Of a stretch of 64,000 nucleotides of DNA, positions 31,047 to 40,590 are shown piece by piece. Location of the stretch: NCBI GenBank assembly GCA_033557465.1, contig CM066033.1, positions 1,244,975,523-1,245,039,522 of the forward strand. Reading direction: 5' to 3'. The notes beneath the pieces were generated by a model. The model ran no database searches. It was not told the origin of the DNA and worked only from the letters and a program-made list of their open reading frames with translations. The translations under genes were made by a program, and so were the position numbers. This stretch comes from Ichthyophis bannanicus (lineage: Eukaryota > Chordata > Amphibia > Gymnophiona > Ichthyophiidae). The first letter of the stretch is position 1. The number at the start of each line of letters is the position of its first letter.

Positions 31047-32078
31047 TCTTCATGGTCTTAACCTTTCTCAACAAGTAAGGGATGCCCTTTGTGCTTCCAG
31101 ACAACCTTCCACAAGACGCTCTTATGCTTTCAAGTGGAAAAGGTTTTCCATATGGCGTTCGCAAAAGGGTCTTCACCCCTCTGCGATACCTCTGGAATCA
31201 TTACTGGGGTATCTCCTGCATTTATCTAATGCAGGACTTAAGACTAACTCAGTAAGAGTCCGTTTAAGTGCTATTTCAGCTTCTTTAAAGCCTTTAAATG
31301 GACAACCTATTTCCTCTCATCCTCTCATAGCGAGATTTATGTGGGGTCTTCCTCTAACTAAGCCTCCCGTTAGGCCACCTCCAGTGGCGTGGGACCTGAA
31401 TCTGATTCTTGGGCAGCTCATGAAGCCGCCTTTTGAACCTTTAGCTACTACCTCCTTGAAATTCCTTTCCTGGAAAGTTATCTTTCTCATTGCAATCACA
31501 TCAGCACGTCGCATCAGTGAATTTCAAGCATTAGTTGCTGATCCTCCTTACATGAGTTTCCATCAAAAGGTAGTCCTTAGGACTCATCCACGCTTTATGC
31601 CAAAGGTGGTCTCACCTTTTCATTTAAACCAGGCGGTTTACCTGCCTGTATTTTTTCCAAGGCCTCATGCTTCAAATGCAGAAAGGAATCTTCATACTTT
31701 GGACTGTAAAAGAGCACTTGCCTTTTACTTACAGAGGACATAGCAACATAGAAAGGCCTCCAAGTCTTTGTTGCTTTCGATCCTTCTCATTTGGGACTTC
31801 CAGTCTCCAAGAGAACATTGTCCAACTGGATTGCACAGTGTATTTCTTTTGCCTATCAGAGTAAGAACCTTTCTCTGGAAGGCCATGTCACGGCTCACAA
31901 TGTGAGAGTCATGGCAGCCTCAATGGCTCATCTACACTCTGTGTCTATTGACGACATCTATCGAGCAGCTACTTGGGCCTCGGTTCATACCTTCACACCC
32001 CATTACTGCTTGGACAAGGACTCCCGCCGGGATGCCTTGTTTGGTCAGGCTGTTCTACAGCACCTGTTCCATACTTAA
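31047..32078 (+). pseudogene. Tyrosine recombinase of B2, two frame breaks
   Basis: QPSTRRSYAFKWKRFSIW (about 31100-31155) opens the core-binding domain; TSARRISEFQALVADPPY (about 31500-31550) supplies the first Arg; PKVVSPFHLNQAVYLPVFFP the basic beta-strand region. A TAG near 31741 (in QRT-stop) and an indel follow; the last part, in another frame from 31791, has HVTAHNVRVMAAS (HxxR), AATWASVHTF (the Trp/His position) and HYCLD (the tyrosine), ending at 32078. All five catalytic positions are present across the fragments. The recombinase frame lies one base behind the methyltransferase frame and overlaps its end. Confidence 0.84.
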
Positions 32079-32192
32079 TCAACTCCTAACCACCTTTCCC
32101 GGTAAGATGCCAGAGATCCATGGGGGGAAGTGGAGCCCTTTCACAGGGGCACACAACTTCTGGGGTCTCTCTCTGGCATCTGTAGCTAGGGA

Positions 32193-32305
32193 GTCCCCAT
32201 ATGTGAAGACTACATTCCTGCTTGTTCCTGGAGATAGCATAGTTACTCACCTGTAACAGGTGATCTCCGGGAACAGCATGAATTTAGTCTTCATAACCCA
32301 CTTAC
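32193..32305 (+). repeat. Internal complementary region of B2
   Basis: Left arm CCATATGTGAAGACTACATT...CCTGGAGATA; right arm GTTACTCACCTGTAACAGGT...AATTTAGTCTTC, complementary to the left and right family-B termini as in B1. Confidence 0.85.
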
Positions 32306-32381
32306 CTCCCCTAGGAGTTGTATCTCTCTTTTTTTTTCTTTCCCTCTCTCTCTCTCTCTCTCTTTGTCTCAGCTTTAAAAC

Positions 32382-32574
32382 TCAACTGGAGAGAGGCAGT
32401 TGGGAAAGGCGGGAAGGCATCACGCAGGCGCTGTGGGATGCTCCCCAAAGCTTTCTAATTGGACGCTGGGGAGAGTTGCTGCGCAGGCTCCGTCGGTACC
32501 GATGATACCCATATGTGAAGACTAAATTCCTGCTGTTCCCGGAGATCACCTGTTACAGGTGAGTAACTATGCTT
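32382..32574 (+). repeat. Right inverted terminal repeat of B2
   Basis: AACTGGAGAGAGGCAGTTGG to GTAACTATGCTTT; the reverse complement of the B6 and B1 left ends plus the right-only extension GGAGATCACCTGTTACAGGT. Preceded by a (TC)n run at about 32341-32366. Confidence 0.87.
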
Positions 32575-32784
32575 TTTGGGTGCAGGACGCTGCAGCAGGG
32601 GTTCCATTGGACCAGAAGGCTCCGCACCGGTGTCATTTTCATTTTAAATTACTGCTATCCACTTTTTTTTTTGTTTGTGTTTTTAAAACTGAAGGCGGAG
32701 TGAGGCAGCTGTTTTGGGGGCAGTTTTGCCACTCTCAAAAGTTGGCTGCCTGAGGCCACCACCTCACATTGCCTTATTATAGAA
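32575..32784. other. Unassigned spacer
   Basis: About 210 bp between the end of B2 and the L1 ORF2 piece, with a T11 run near 32661. No coding or repeat identity recognised. Confidence 0.35.
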
Positions 32785-33540
32785 CTGCCCATGATTCTTA
32801 GCAATGATATGGGGCAATAGGATCTGCACAGTGTGGGCTCCTTCCCTTTTTTTTGTAAAATTGTAATTCCCGCCTCTCTCATAGATGGTGACAATATATC
32901 CTCTTGGAGACAGGAATTATAGACCTGGGCTAGTATATCCACCGGTTGCTTTTGAAAAGTTTTGGTGTAGCCATTGAGCACTGAGGCTTTAGATCTTGGC
33001 AGACCCTTTATAACAAGCTGAATCTCCGCCTCTGCAATTGGTCTATTCAACATTTCTCTTTCTCCTGCAGTCACCTGCCGCAAATCACATTTCCCCAAAT
33101 ACCCTTCCATCTGCCCACTCTCCACTCTCCCTTCTGGTGTGTACAGTTCCTGGTAAAGCTCTCTAAACCTTTCCCTTATCTTTTCCCAATCATTCATCTC
33201 ACATTCCTGGAAGTCTCTAATTTTCCACACCCAATTGCAGGTCCGAGCCGTTTTTAGGCAAAACACTAGCAGGCACCCCCACCTTATTGCCAAACTCAAA
33301 TTGTTGTTAACCCACCCTCTCCAAATCCTGACGAATGTTGGTTAACTGCAATTCCTGTAGGCATTGCCTTGCCTGCAGCAGTTCCTGTCGCAGTGCCTTA
33401 TCCTTATCACCCTGCTTCAGTCTCTGCTCTAAATTATTTGCTTTAAAGTGTAACTCCTCCAGCTCCTTCTCCTGTTTTTTTTCTTGTGGGTGCCCAAACT
33501 AATTAGATGTCCCTGCACCACTGCTTTAAGAAATCCCATA
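32785..33540 (-). pseudogene. L1-like ORF2 fragment: linker and start of RT
   Basis: Minus strand. The right part reads a Glu/Lys/Gln-rich chain (DKALRQELLQARQCLQELQL, about 33400-33340) typical of the region between endonuclease and RT in L1. Then FRELYQELYTPEGRVES, AEIQLVIKGLPRSKASVLNG (near 33020-32960) and SYCPISLLRIMG (near 32830-32790), the L1 equivalents of PIT...EI..AI..LP..KAPGPDG and SYRPISLLN. In the KAPGPDG position the reading is KASVLNG, so degraded. Homology ends at 32785 before the catalytic RT core. Could be the 5' half of the ORF2 whose tail is at 15305-16452, split by the intervening B nest. Confidence 0.82.
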
Positions 33541-33931
33541 TTCTCCAGGAACAAGCAGGAAGTCAGTTCTCGCTTATGGGTGACGTTGGCACCGACGGAG
33601 TCCGCGTGGAGCAATTCCTCAGCTTTCAAAGAAAGCCTTTGGGATTGCTACTACGCATGCGTGGTCCTCTTCCCGCCCAAGGGTGCCATCTTGCTCAGTC
33701 TCCCTTTTTCCGCGGAGCCCTTCGGACGCACATCCTCGTCCTTCGGAAAATTTTTTGTTTCCTCGCCTTAACAGGCTGTATTCCTTTTTCCGGTTGCACT
33801 GGTCCTCTACCCGTCCTCTCCTTGCTCTCTTCTGGAGCTTGTGGGGATACCTTTCCTAAATTTTTTCTTCCCGGACTTCGCGTCCTTTTTTTTCTTTCCA
33901 ACCGCTGGCCGCGTGGGTCATTTTTGCCCCC

Positions 33932-35264
33932 ATGGCCACCGGGTTTAAAAAATGCGATACATGCTCTAGGAACATGTGGCTTACGGACACTCATGACTGC
34001 TGTCTAGGGTGTCTGGGAGCTGACCATGACCCAAAGCTCTGTTCACTCTGTAAGAAAATGTTCTCTAAGGCCCTTCTTCTGCAACAAGCAGAAGTCCGAA
34101 GACATTTTTCGCAACGCTTCCTCGGAGTCCCCCGTGGCACCCTCGGTCATCTCCCCTTCAGTGGGCTCTCCCCCTGCGGTACCATATTCCAGACGGCATT
34201 CGGACCAGGGTCCCCCGAGATGGAACTGCGCAAAAAGAAGGCCTCAAAGTCGCTGTCTGGGGCCCCCGATAAGCGTGAGCGTTCCCGCGCCTGGTCGCTT
34301 AGCCCATTCGGCGTTCCTGAGAGTCGGACAAGGAGCGGCCCTGCAAGTTCCCTCGCAGAGAAATGGAGGCCTCCGGCAAAGGCACCCAGTCTCCTGAGGG
34401 CTGTCCCAGTGAGGACCCCCCTTTCCTCCTCGATGCCCGATCTGTTGACCCCGATATAGAGTATTGCTTCGCATGTGGGAGACTATGGCCTCGGTTCCCA
34501 TTGTGAACAAGCGCCTTGACACAATGTACAAGGTGCAGCGAGGGCCAGGCTTCTGTAAGATTCAACTTCCACACACCTCGATGGTAATGGAATCAGCCAT
34601 GAGGAAGCAGAAAAGCCCGAAGTCCCACTCCTCGGTCCTGCCGGGCCGAGAGGCCCTAGCCCTCGATGCCCTGGGCTGCAAGGCCTATCAAGGTTGCATG
34701 CTCTTCTGTCGCATCCAGGCATACCAATTATATATGGGTATATTCCAATGCGACTTGGCGAAAGAACTTGGAGGCTTCGCCGTGGGCCTTGATGGAGAGC
34801 CTCTCGACAGGTTCCGTGTCCTGTTGAAATCAGTGGCAGATTGCTCCAAGTATATTTCTCAAGCCTTCTATGACACCTTGGAGACATCGGCTCGGGTGGC
34901 GGCCGCGGGTTGGCTCCAATCTTCGGATTTGTAGCAGTGAGTACAGGAGAAGCTCCTGGACGTACCCTGCCTCGGCGAACAACTTTTTGGGAAGCCGATG
35001 GAAGAAAAGGCTGCGGAGATTGAGACTGAGTACATTAGTAGAACCCGTCTCTCCCGCAAGACCTCGATGCTGCCTCTGAAGAAGCAGCCTGCCAAGAAGC
35101 CCTTCTTTCCCAGGAAAGCCTCCCAGTATCGCCGCTACCCGCCATACCCGGCTACCCCCATGCCGACCACTCCTGCATGGGGGAAGCCTGGCCAGGGTCA
35201 CCGTAAACCAAAGGGCCCGAAGGCCCAGATGCCGGCTCCCCCACAACCCCCTCAGGGGTTTTGA
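33932..35264 (+). pseudogene. Gag pseudogene of C2
   Basis: ATG 33932 (MATGFKKCDTCSRNMWLTD). The eight-ligand Cys/His spacing is conserved to CSLCKKM near 34053. The variable region is shorter than in C1 and C3 and broken near 34457. The core resumes at 34464: MLRMWETMASVPIVNKRLDT, GPGFCKIQLPHTSMVMESAM, to a stop near 34932. The tail (from about 34998) is Lys/Pro/Gln-rich and ends QPPQGF at TTT TGA, 35259-35264. Confidence 0.82.
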
Positions 35265-36005
35265 CGCCTGTGACATGGCCCCTCACCCTCCAGCAACCAG
35301 TGGGGGGATGCCTGTCCTGCTTTGCCCCGTCGTGGGTGCTGATCACCTCGGACACCTGGGTTCTCCGGGTCATCCGGGAGGGCTATCGCCTCCACTTTGA
35401 CAGGCTCCCATCCCCTTTCTCCCCGGCGGAGCATTCTCGACTCCCCGCACACTAGCTCTTGTTGCAGCAGGAACTACACTCCCTCCTTGCAAGCGGGCAG
35501 TCGAGAAGGTCCCTCCCCACCTTCGAGGTCGGGGTTTCTATTCTCAGTACATCCTCGTCCCGAAAAAGATGTGGGGTCTGCAGCCCATCCTCGACCTCCG
35601 CAGGCTAAACATGTTCCTGCTGTGGGAGAAATTCACGATGTTATCTCTTGGCATGCTGCTGCCCTTCCTCCAGCAGGGCGACTGGCTGTGCTTCTTGGAT
35701 CTAAAGGACGCTTGCGCCCATATCCTGACCCCACCCCCAACACAGGCAGTACCGGCGTTTCAGGGTGCAGGGAAAGCACTACCAATACAAGGTGCTCCTC
35801 TTCAGCCTTGCATCCACCCCATGGGTCTTCACGAAGTGCCTCGTCATGGCTGCCGCTCACCTTTGGCGCCGGAGCTGTCGGTGTTTCCCTACCTCAACGA
35901 CTGGCTCATTACAGGCTCCTCTGTCGAGGAGGGCCGGCAAGCGATGTCACGTACTGTCTTCCTCTTGGAGAGTTTGGGGTTCTTGGTCAATTACCCAAAA
36001 TATGG
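35265..36005 (+). pseudogene. RT N-terminal half of C2
   Basis: RT order: VLRVIREGYRLHFDRLPSPF (about 35360-35415), YILVPKKMWGLQPILDLRRLN (about 35548-35610, split over frames), CFLDLKDACAHIL (35690-35730), VLLFSLASTPWVFTKC (about 35793-35840) and YLNDW (about 35892-35906). The catalytic YLDD therefore reads YLND, and the RT is cut before the thumb. RNase H, MT and YR are absent. Confidence 0.82.
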
Positions 36006-36900
36006 TGTGTTTTGGGGATGTGGTAGTTCTTTTATAGATATCCTGAGGGTAGGTGGAAGTTTATTAGGCTGTGGTCTGACCATGGGAGTGGGAAGATCTG
36101 TGTTTCAGGGGATGGGTCAATGTGAAGTTAGTTTTTGCTGATGAAGATGAGGTCCAGTGTATTACCTTTGTCATGTGTGGGTGCTATTATGATTTAAGTG
36201 AATCCATTGTGTCATTACTTCCATAAGGCTGTTTGCTTTGCTGGGGTGGAGTAGAGGTTGAGGTCACCTAGTAGGATGAGATCCTTGTTTGATCTGGTGT
36301 TTTCCATGACTTTTTTGAGTAAGTTGGAGAGGTCGTTTGTTGAGGTGGATGGAGATCGGTATGTGAGGCAAAGGTCAGTTGCTTGTTCGATATGGTGAGG
36401 ATATCCAGTGCTTCTGTGCTTTCTGTAGATTGTTTGTAGAAATTCAGGTTTATGCGGCCAGGATGAGTAAGCCTCTTTTTCAGTAGGATTGTGGGCAATG
36501 GAAAAGGCTGCAGCTGGGGGGTTTGATTCGATTTAGCAGTACTGTGTCTGCCTCAGTGAGCCAAGATTCTGTTATGCAGAGCAGGTTGACTTTTTGCATG
36601 ATGAGGTGGTCTCTGATTGTTTTTGTTCCTTGCAGAGCATGCATTTATGAGCACACAGTTGAGTGTGAGAAGATTGGTTGTGTTAATTGTGTATGTTTGG
36701 GGGGGGGGGCCTTTAGTTGGGATAGTTATAAGTTGTTTAGTGTTCTGGGGTCTGGGGGGAGAGTGGTAGTAGCTTGTGTGGTAGAAGGTGTAGGTTCTGA
36801 GAGGGAGCTTGATTTGGGGATAAGGAGGGTATCAGTGGCGGGGGTAAGGAGGAGAAGAGCGAGCAGGGAATATAGAGTTGCATAGATAAGGAGCATGGTG
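36006..36900 (-). pseudogene. CR1/L2-like LINE endonuclease fragment
   Basis: Minus-strand, multi-frame reading gives LLCITESWLTEADTVL-like sequence (about 36600-36540), TYRSPSTSTNDLSNLLKKVM (about 36365-36310), DLILLGDLNL (about 36290-36260), GNTLDLIFISKN (about 36165-36130) and LPWSDHSLINFHL (about 36090-36050). These are, in order, the TESWL, TYRSP, GDFN, LDLI and SDH motifs of the apurinic-type endonuclease of CR1/L2-group LINEs. Many stops and shifts. The fragment abuts the truncated end of C2. Confidence 0.75.
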
Positions 36901-37490
36901 TTGTAAGTTGATTTGTTAGTTGGAGCTTTAATTTGGTTAGGGGATTCCTGAGGTTCTGTTATATTCTGTGGATGGCAGTCAGGGTGTGGCGTTGTGGTTC
37001 ACATGTTGGTTCCGGTGGCTTAGAGGTCCTGAGAGGTTATTGGAGATGTTTGGAATAATGTTCCTGGCACTGTTCATGCCTAAGGGCCATGCCAAAGGGC
37101 CCACCTGAAGTGTTTGCTTTTTTAATCTGTCTTGCTGATGTGGTGAAATGGATGTCTGAGCAGTGGGTAGAACCTTACCATCTGGATGGGTCTGCTGCTC
37201 CGACATCCCTGCAAGACCCGGGGTCTGAGTGCTGGTGGCTGGATAGTGATCAGAGCTGGGTTCAGCAGTAGTCGTTGGGTGGAGAGAGACTGCAGCTGGA
37301 TCAGCTTGCTTTTTAATCTGTCTTGTTGGCGCGGGGAAATGGAGCAGTGGATGGAGCTTACCACTTGGCTGGATCTGCTGCTCAGATGTCCCTACAAAGC
37401 CTGGGATCTGAGTGCTGGCATCCAGATGGTGATCGGGGCTGGGTTTAGCAGTGGTTGTTGGATTAGTAGTAGTAGTAGTAATCCCCTTTA
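36901..37490 (-). repeat. LINE upstream region with a roughly 190-bp tandem duplication
   Basis: Two diverged units share CTTTTTTAATCTGTCTTG (37119 and about 37307), a GGATCTGCTGCTC-type block and GAGTGCTGG; period about 190 bp. On the minus strand they stay open for 177 codons (36979-37512), Thr/Pro/Gln-rich. A short (GTA)n run lies near 37465-37482. Likely the 5' part of the LINE on the left, but this is inferred from strand and position only. Confidence 0.5.
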
Positions 37491-37631
37491 CACAGGCCAG
37501 CAAGCTACCCAAAGAGATGGTCTGACTTGCAAAGAGAGTTAATAACCTTCAAGTACTGGAGGAACACACTCTGGACATCTACCAGGTGAAGGTCCTTGTC
37601 CTTCCCATGGTAGTGCTCCTTCAAAAGGGAG

Positions 37632-37960
37632 CCAAACCAAAAAGTAGAGAAAGGTAAATATATAAATGCTGACGTGTATGTGTGTAATAATGTCGGAATT
37701 ATAGCCTTGAGGCACTTATACACCTCTTGAAGCTAACATTTCCATTTTGCTCAATTTTTTGAGCTCACAACGGAGCTAACAATAAATTAGGTAAAACACC
37801 ACATCCAAAGTGTCACCAGTAAAAAATTTTTAATACTTGTTAAAATTATTTCAGCATATGTGAAGAAAAAACCTTTAAAGCTAAAACTGCTACGAAAAAA
37901 ACGGATATCCACTTATCTGAGGCCCCCGTTGTTTGTCATCCATTCGCAGTTAAGCTTCAG
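37632..37960 (+). repeat. Left inverted repeat (pLTR) of the Penelope-like element
   Basis: Begins CCAAACCAAAAAGTAGAGAA and contains ACGGATATCCACTTATCTGA; the inverse of 39980-40301 with only a few mismatches and small indels. Confidence 0.9.
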
Positions 37961-38167
37961 GAACTTTTTTCGTTTTCAAAAGTGCTCCATCAAAACCAGC
38001 GTGCAAATTGCTAAAGGTAGACTTACAGTCCAATGCACAAAAATGACAAAAGTTAGCGCGGACACAGCACTGTGTTTCGGGCGGTCAACTTTCTCTCGCC
38101 CTGCTTCAACGCTTAACCAACTGCACCAGAAGCAGTCTGTCTGTCAACTGATCAAAAACGCCAGCGC

Positions 38168-39706
38168 ATGCTCAATAGCAATCTGAACCATGTGGCAGGA
38201 TTCACTAGTTTAAATAGCCCAAAAATCATCCAGCAATTTGCCGTATTTGAGAGTTCTGCTTCGCGGACCCGTTACTATAACTTGTCTACAGATCAATGGA
38301 CAGCAGTTAAACAGCTTCATGACAATCATTCTTTGGTAATTCGCCGGGCTGATAAAGGTGGCGCCACTGTGATACAATGATCAATATCGCACTCATTTGT
38401 TGGATCAGCTTAATAACACAGCTTATTACACTAAATTATCTGTCAATCCATTTGAAGAGTTACAATCAACCATTTGCACACTCATGACGCAAGCTTTAGC
38501 CAACAATTGGATCACTAAAAAAGAATTTGGATTTTTGTTTTTGAAACATCCTAAGGTTCCGTTTATTTACACTGTCCCCAAAATACACAAGTCTGTGTCC
38601 ACACCTCCGGGCAGACCTATTGTTTCTTGTCGGGGATCTGCATTGGAACCGTTGTCCAAATTTTGTGATAAATTCTACAACCATGCGCCCAACGTGTGTC
38701 ATCTTTTTAAAAAGATACTACCCACTTTCTTACCAAGCTTCAAAACATTGAGGGGGACATTACCTCCTGGTGGCTTGCCTCTTTAGATGTTACAGCGATG
38801 TATACGAATATCAACCAGGATCGAGCATTGGAGGTAATTGCCCAGTTGGATTTAGCTTTACCTGATCGTATACCTCATTCATTTTTTATGGAAATGCTTA
38901 CTTTAGTTCTCACTCGCAATTATTTTCAGTTTGAGCAACAAATATGTCATCAAATTCAGGGTATAGCAATGGGGGCTACGGTAGCTCCGTCTGTGGCTAC
39001 TCTTTATTTGGCAGAGTTTGAGTCTTCTTTTATTTACCCCTCTTCATGGTTTGATGATGTGACCCTATGGGTAAGATTTTTGGATGACATCTTTTTTCTA
39101 TGGCAGGGCACGGAAAATGCCTTACATCAATTTGTTGATTGGCTAAATTCTCTTCGCTCAAATTTGTCTTTCACTTTACAATATAATTATTCTCAGATTG
39201 AGTTTTTGGATGTTACAGTATTTAAAAGCCAAGATTCTTTACAAACGACTTTATATAGGAAGCCGGTACAGAGAAACACTCTGTTATTTTATTCCAGTTT
39301 TCACCCTGGTCCCTTGAAGAGAGGTCTTCCGTATGGCCAATTTCTTAGGCTTCGGCGGATTTGTTCTAAGTTGGAAGATTTTTTGTTTCATGCACATGAA
39401 TTGTCCGCATGTCTTTTTCAGCGGGGATACCCAAAACGAGTTATCCGACAGGCCTTCGTGAGAGCTAAGTATACTCATCGCGAATGGTTATTTTCTTCTC
39501 AATTTTCAAATATTGATGACACTTCTCAAGTTTTTGTGGGCATTTTACCGTATATGTTCCATTCTCAACAGATTAAACACATTTTGATTAAACACTGGCA
39601 CATTTTACAGTTACATCCATGTTTTCAAAAACCTTTGCAAATTGCACATTCTCGTGGATCAAATTTGCGTGACATTGTGGGGGGTCACTTCCTCTCCCTT
39701 GGATAG
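38168..39706 (+). pseudogene. Penelope-type reverse transcriptase
   Basis: Three frames joined by shifts near 38375 and 38745. Motifs in order: RRADKGGATVI (about 38342-38374), FIYTVPKIHKS (38559-38592), GRPIVSCRGSALEPLSKF (38609-38662), ASLDVTAMYTNI (about 38778-38813, first catalytic Asp), GIAMGATVAPSVATLYLAEF (38961-39020) and RFLDDIFFLW (39075-39104, catalytic DD), then FLDVTVF and LYRKPVQRN, and RGSNLRD near 39655-39675. After SNLRD a Penelope protein would normally go on to a Cys-rich linker and GIY-YIG; here the frame stops at 39706. The last 302 codons are uninterrupted, so the RT core looks recent. Confidence 0.86.
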
Positions 39707-39720
39707 GAGAGAGGTTAGAC

Positions 39721-39871
39721 CAGGGGTGGGGAACCCTGGTCCTGGAGAGCCGCAGACCAGTCAGGTTTTCGGGATATCCCTAATGAATATGCATGAGATA
39801 TATATGCATTAGAGATATCCTGCCAACCTGACTGGTTTGTGGCCCTCCAGGGCTGGATTTGGAGACCCCTG
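39721..39871. mobile_element. hAT-type MITE inside the Penelope-like element
   Basis: 151 bp, CAGGGGTGGGGAACCCTGGT ... TTTGGAGACCCCTG, with inner complementary blocks GACCAGTCAGGTTTTCGGGA and its near-inverse CAACCTGACTGGTTTGTGGC. Flanking 8-mers GGTTAGAC and CCTTACAC match at 5 of 8 positions, consistent with an old 8-bp hAT duplication. The CAGGGGT terminus is typical of hAT elements. Confidence 0.72.
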
Positions 39872-39979
39872 CCTTACACCTCTGTCATTTAAGATTGTGA
39901 GTGGGCAAGGTGCAGATGTTCTAGACATCGAAAGGGTGTATAGAATGTGTCACATTCCTCCTCGATTCTCACCACCACC

Positions 39980-40301
39980 AAAGCTTAACTGCGAATGGAT
40001 GACAAACGGGGGCCTCAGATAAGTGGATATCCGTTTTTTTCGTAGCAGTTTTAGCTTTAAAGGTTTTTTCTTCACATATGCTGAAAAAATTTTACAAGTA
40101 TTAAAATTTTTTTACTGGTGACACTTTGGTTGTGGTGTTTTACCTAATTTATTGTTAGCTCCGTTGTGAGCTCAAAAAATTGAGCAAAATGGAAATGTTA
40201 GCTTCAAGAGGTGTATAGTGCCTCAAGGCTATAATTCCGACATTATTACACACATACACGTCAGCATTTATATATTTACCTTTCTCTACTTTTTGGTTTG
40301 G
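39980..40301 (-). repeat. Right inverted repeat (pLTR) of the Penelope-like element
   Basis: Reverse complement of 37632-37960, ending TTTTTGGTTTGG at 40301; followed by the 40-bp unpaired tail to 40341. Confidence 0.9.
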
Positions 40302-40590
40302 TGATTATAGTGTAGAGATTTTTTGTTAGGTTGCTTTTTGGCCTTCAAAAGGGAGGGCATACAAACTACTAGATTCATGTGGAAGGCATACACCACCTTG
40401 GGCAAAAAGAAAGGAACAGGCCAAATACATATGGCCACCTCTGACAAGGATAAGTACGGATCCTTGTATGGTAATGTCTGTAGCTCGGAAATGTGTTTTG
40501 CTGAGCAAATTGCTACCATGAAAACAGTCTTCAGAGTCAGGTCCTTAAGGATAGCTCACTTCTAGGGCTCAAAAGGTTCTGGCCTCAAGG

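Larger units (their letters stand above)
27587..32574 (+). mobile_element. DIRS-like retrotransposon, family B, copy B2 (5' missing)
   Basis: Homology to B4 begins mid-way through the Gag Cys/His module (CTGACCACTCCATCACGG) and continues through gag, RT/RH/MT, YR, ICR and right ITR, ending GTAACTATGCTTT near 32574. The missing 5' part is probably B6 (16453-16674), with a few hundred bases lost at the retrovirus-like junction. No insertion inside this copy. Confidence 0.88.
33541..36005 (+). mobile_element. DIRS-like retrotransposon, family C, copy C2 (3' truncated, diverged)
   Basis: Left end TTCTCCAGGAACAAGCAGGA at 33541 with the family-C ITR (GATGGCACC-type inverse near 33680) to about 33700, then gag and half of the RT. 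Homology stops in the RT thumb region near 36005. Sequence is the most divergent of the C copies, with many indels. Confidence 0.83.
37632..40341 (+). mobile_element. Penelope-like element with inverted long terminal repeats and a 40-bp tail
   Basis: Exact limits come from the 14-bp target duplication. The first about 320 bp (37632-37960) recur inverted at about 39980-40301. After the right inverted repeat come 40 extra bases (40302-40341) before the duplication. Between the repeats lies an RT of Penelope type. Penelope-like elements are known for odd inverted or tandem pLTRs and for a short one-sided tail. No GIY-YIG endonuclease is recognised. A hAT-type MITE sits downstream of the RT frame. 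Confidence 0.85.
37491..40590 (-). pseudogene. Antisense family-A tyrosine recombinase fragment (A2), split by a Penelope-like element
   Basis: On the minus strand the right piece (40590-40342) reads MVAICSAKHISELQTLPYKD and FFLPKVVYAFHMN, the ARRISELQ and PKVVSPFH boxes of DIRS recombinases; the left piece (37631-37505) continues with VDVQSVFLQYLKVINSLCKS, matching A1 around 4395-4440. A 14-bp direct repeat CCTTCAAAAGGGAG (37618-37631, 40342-40355) brackets the inserted element. The first catalytic Arg box reads AKHISEL. No HxxR or Tyr part is present, so only a mid-section of YR survives. Confidence 0.78.

Noticed and set aside
36130..36160. CTGATGA words as hammerhead ribozyme cores
   Set aside because: No accompanying GAAA and stem pairing at the right spacing, and it lies in LINE endonuclease antisense sequence, outside the Penelope element.
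37861..38186. N-terminal protein of the Penelope-like element (108 codons)
   Set aside because: The first part lies in the inverted repeat and recurs at the other end; no motif is visible, so I did not call it a gene.
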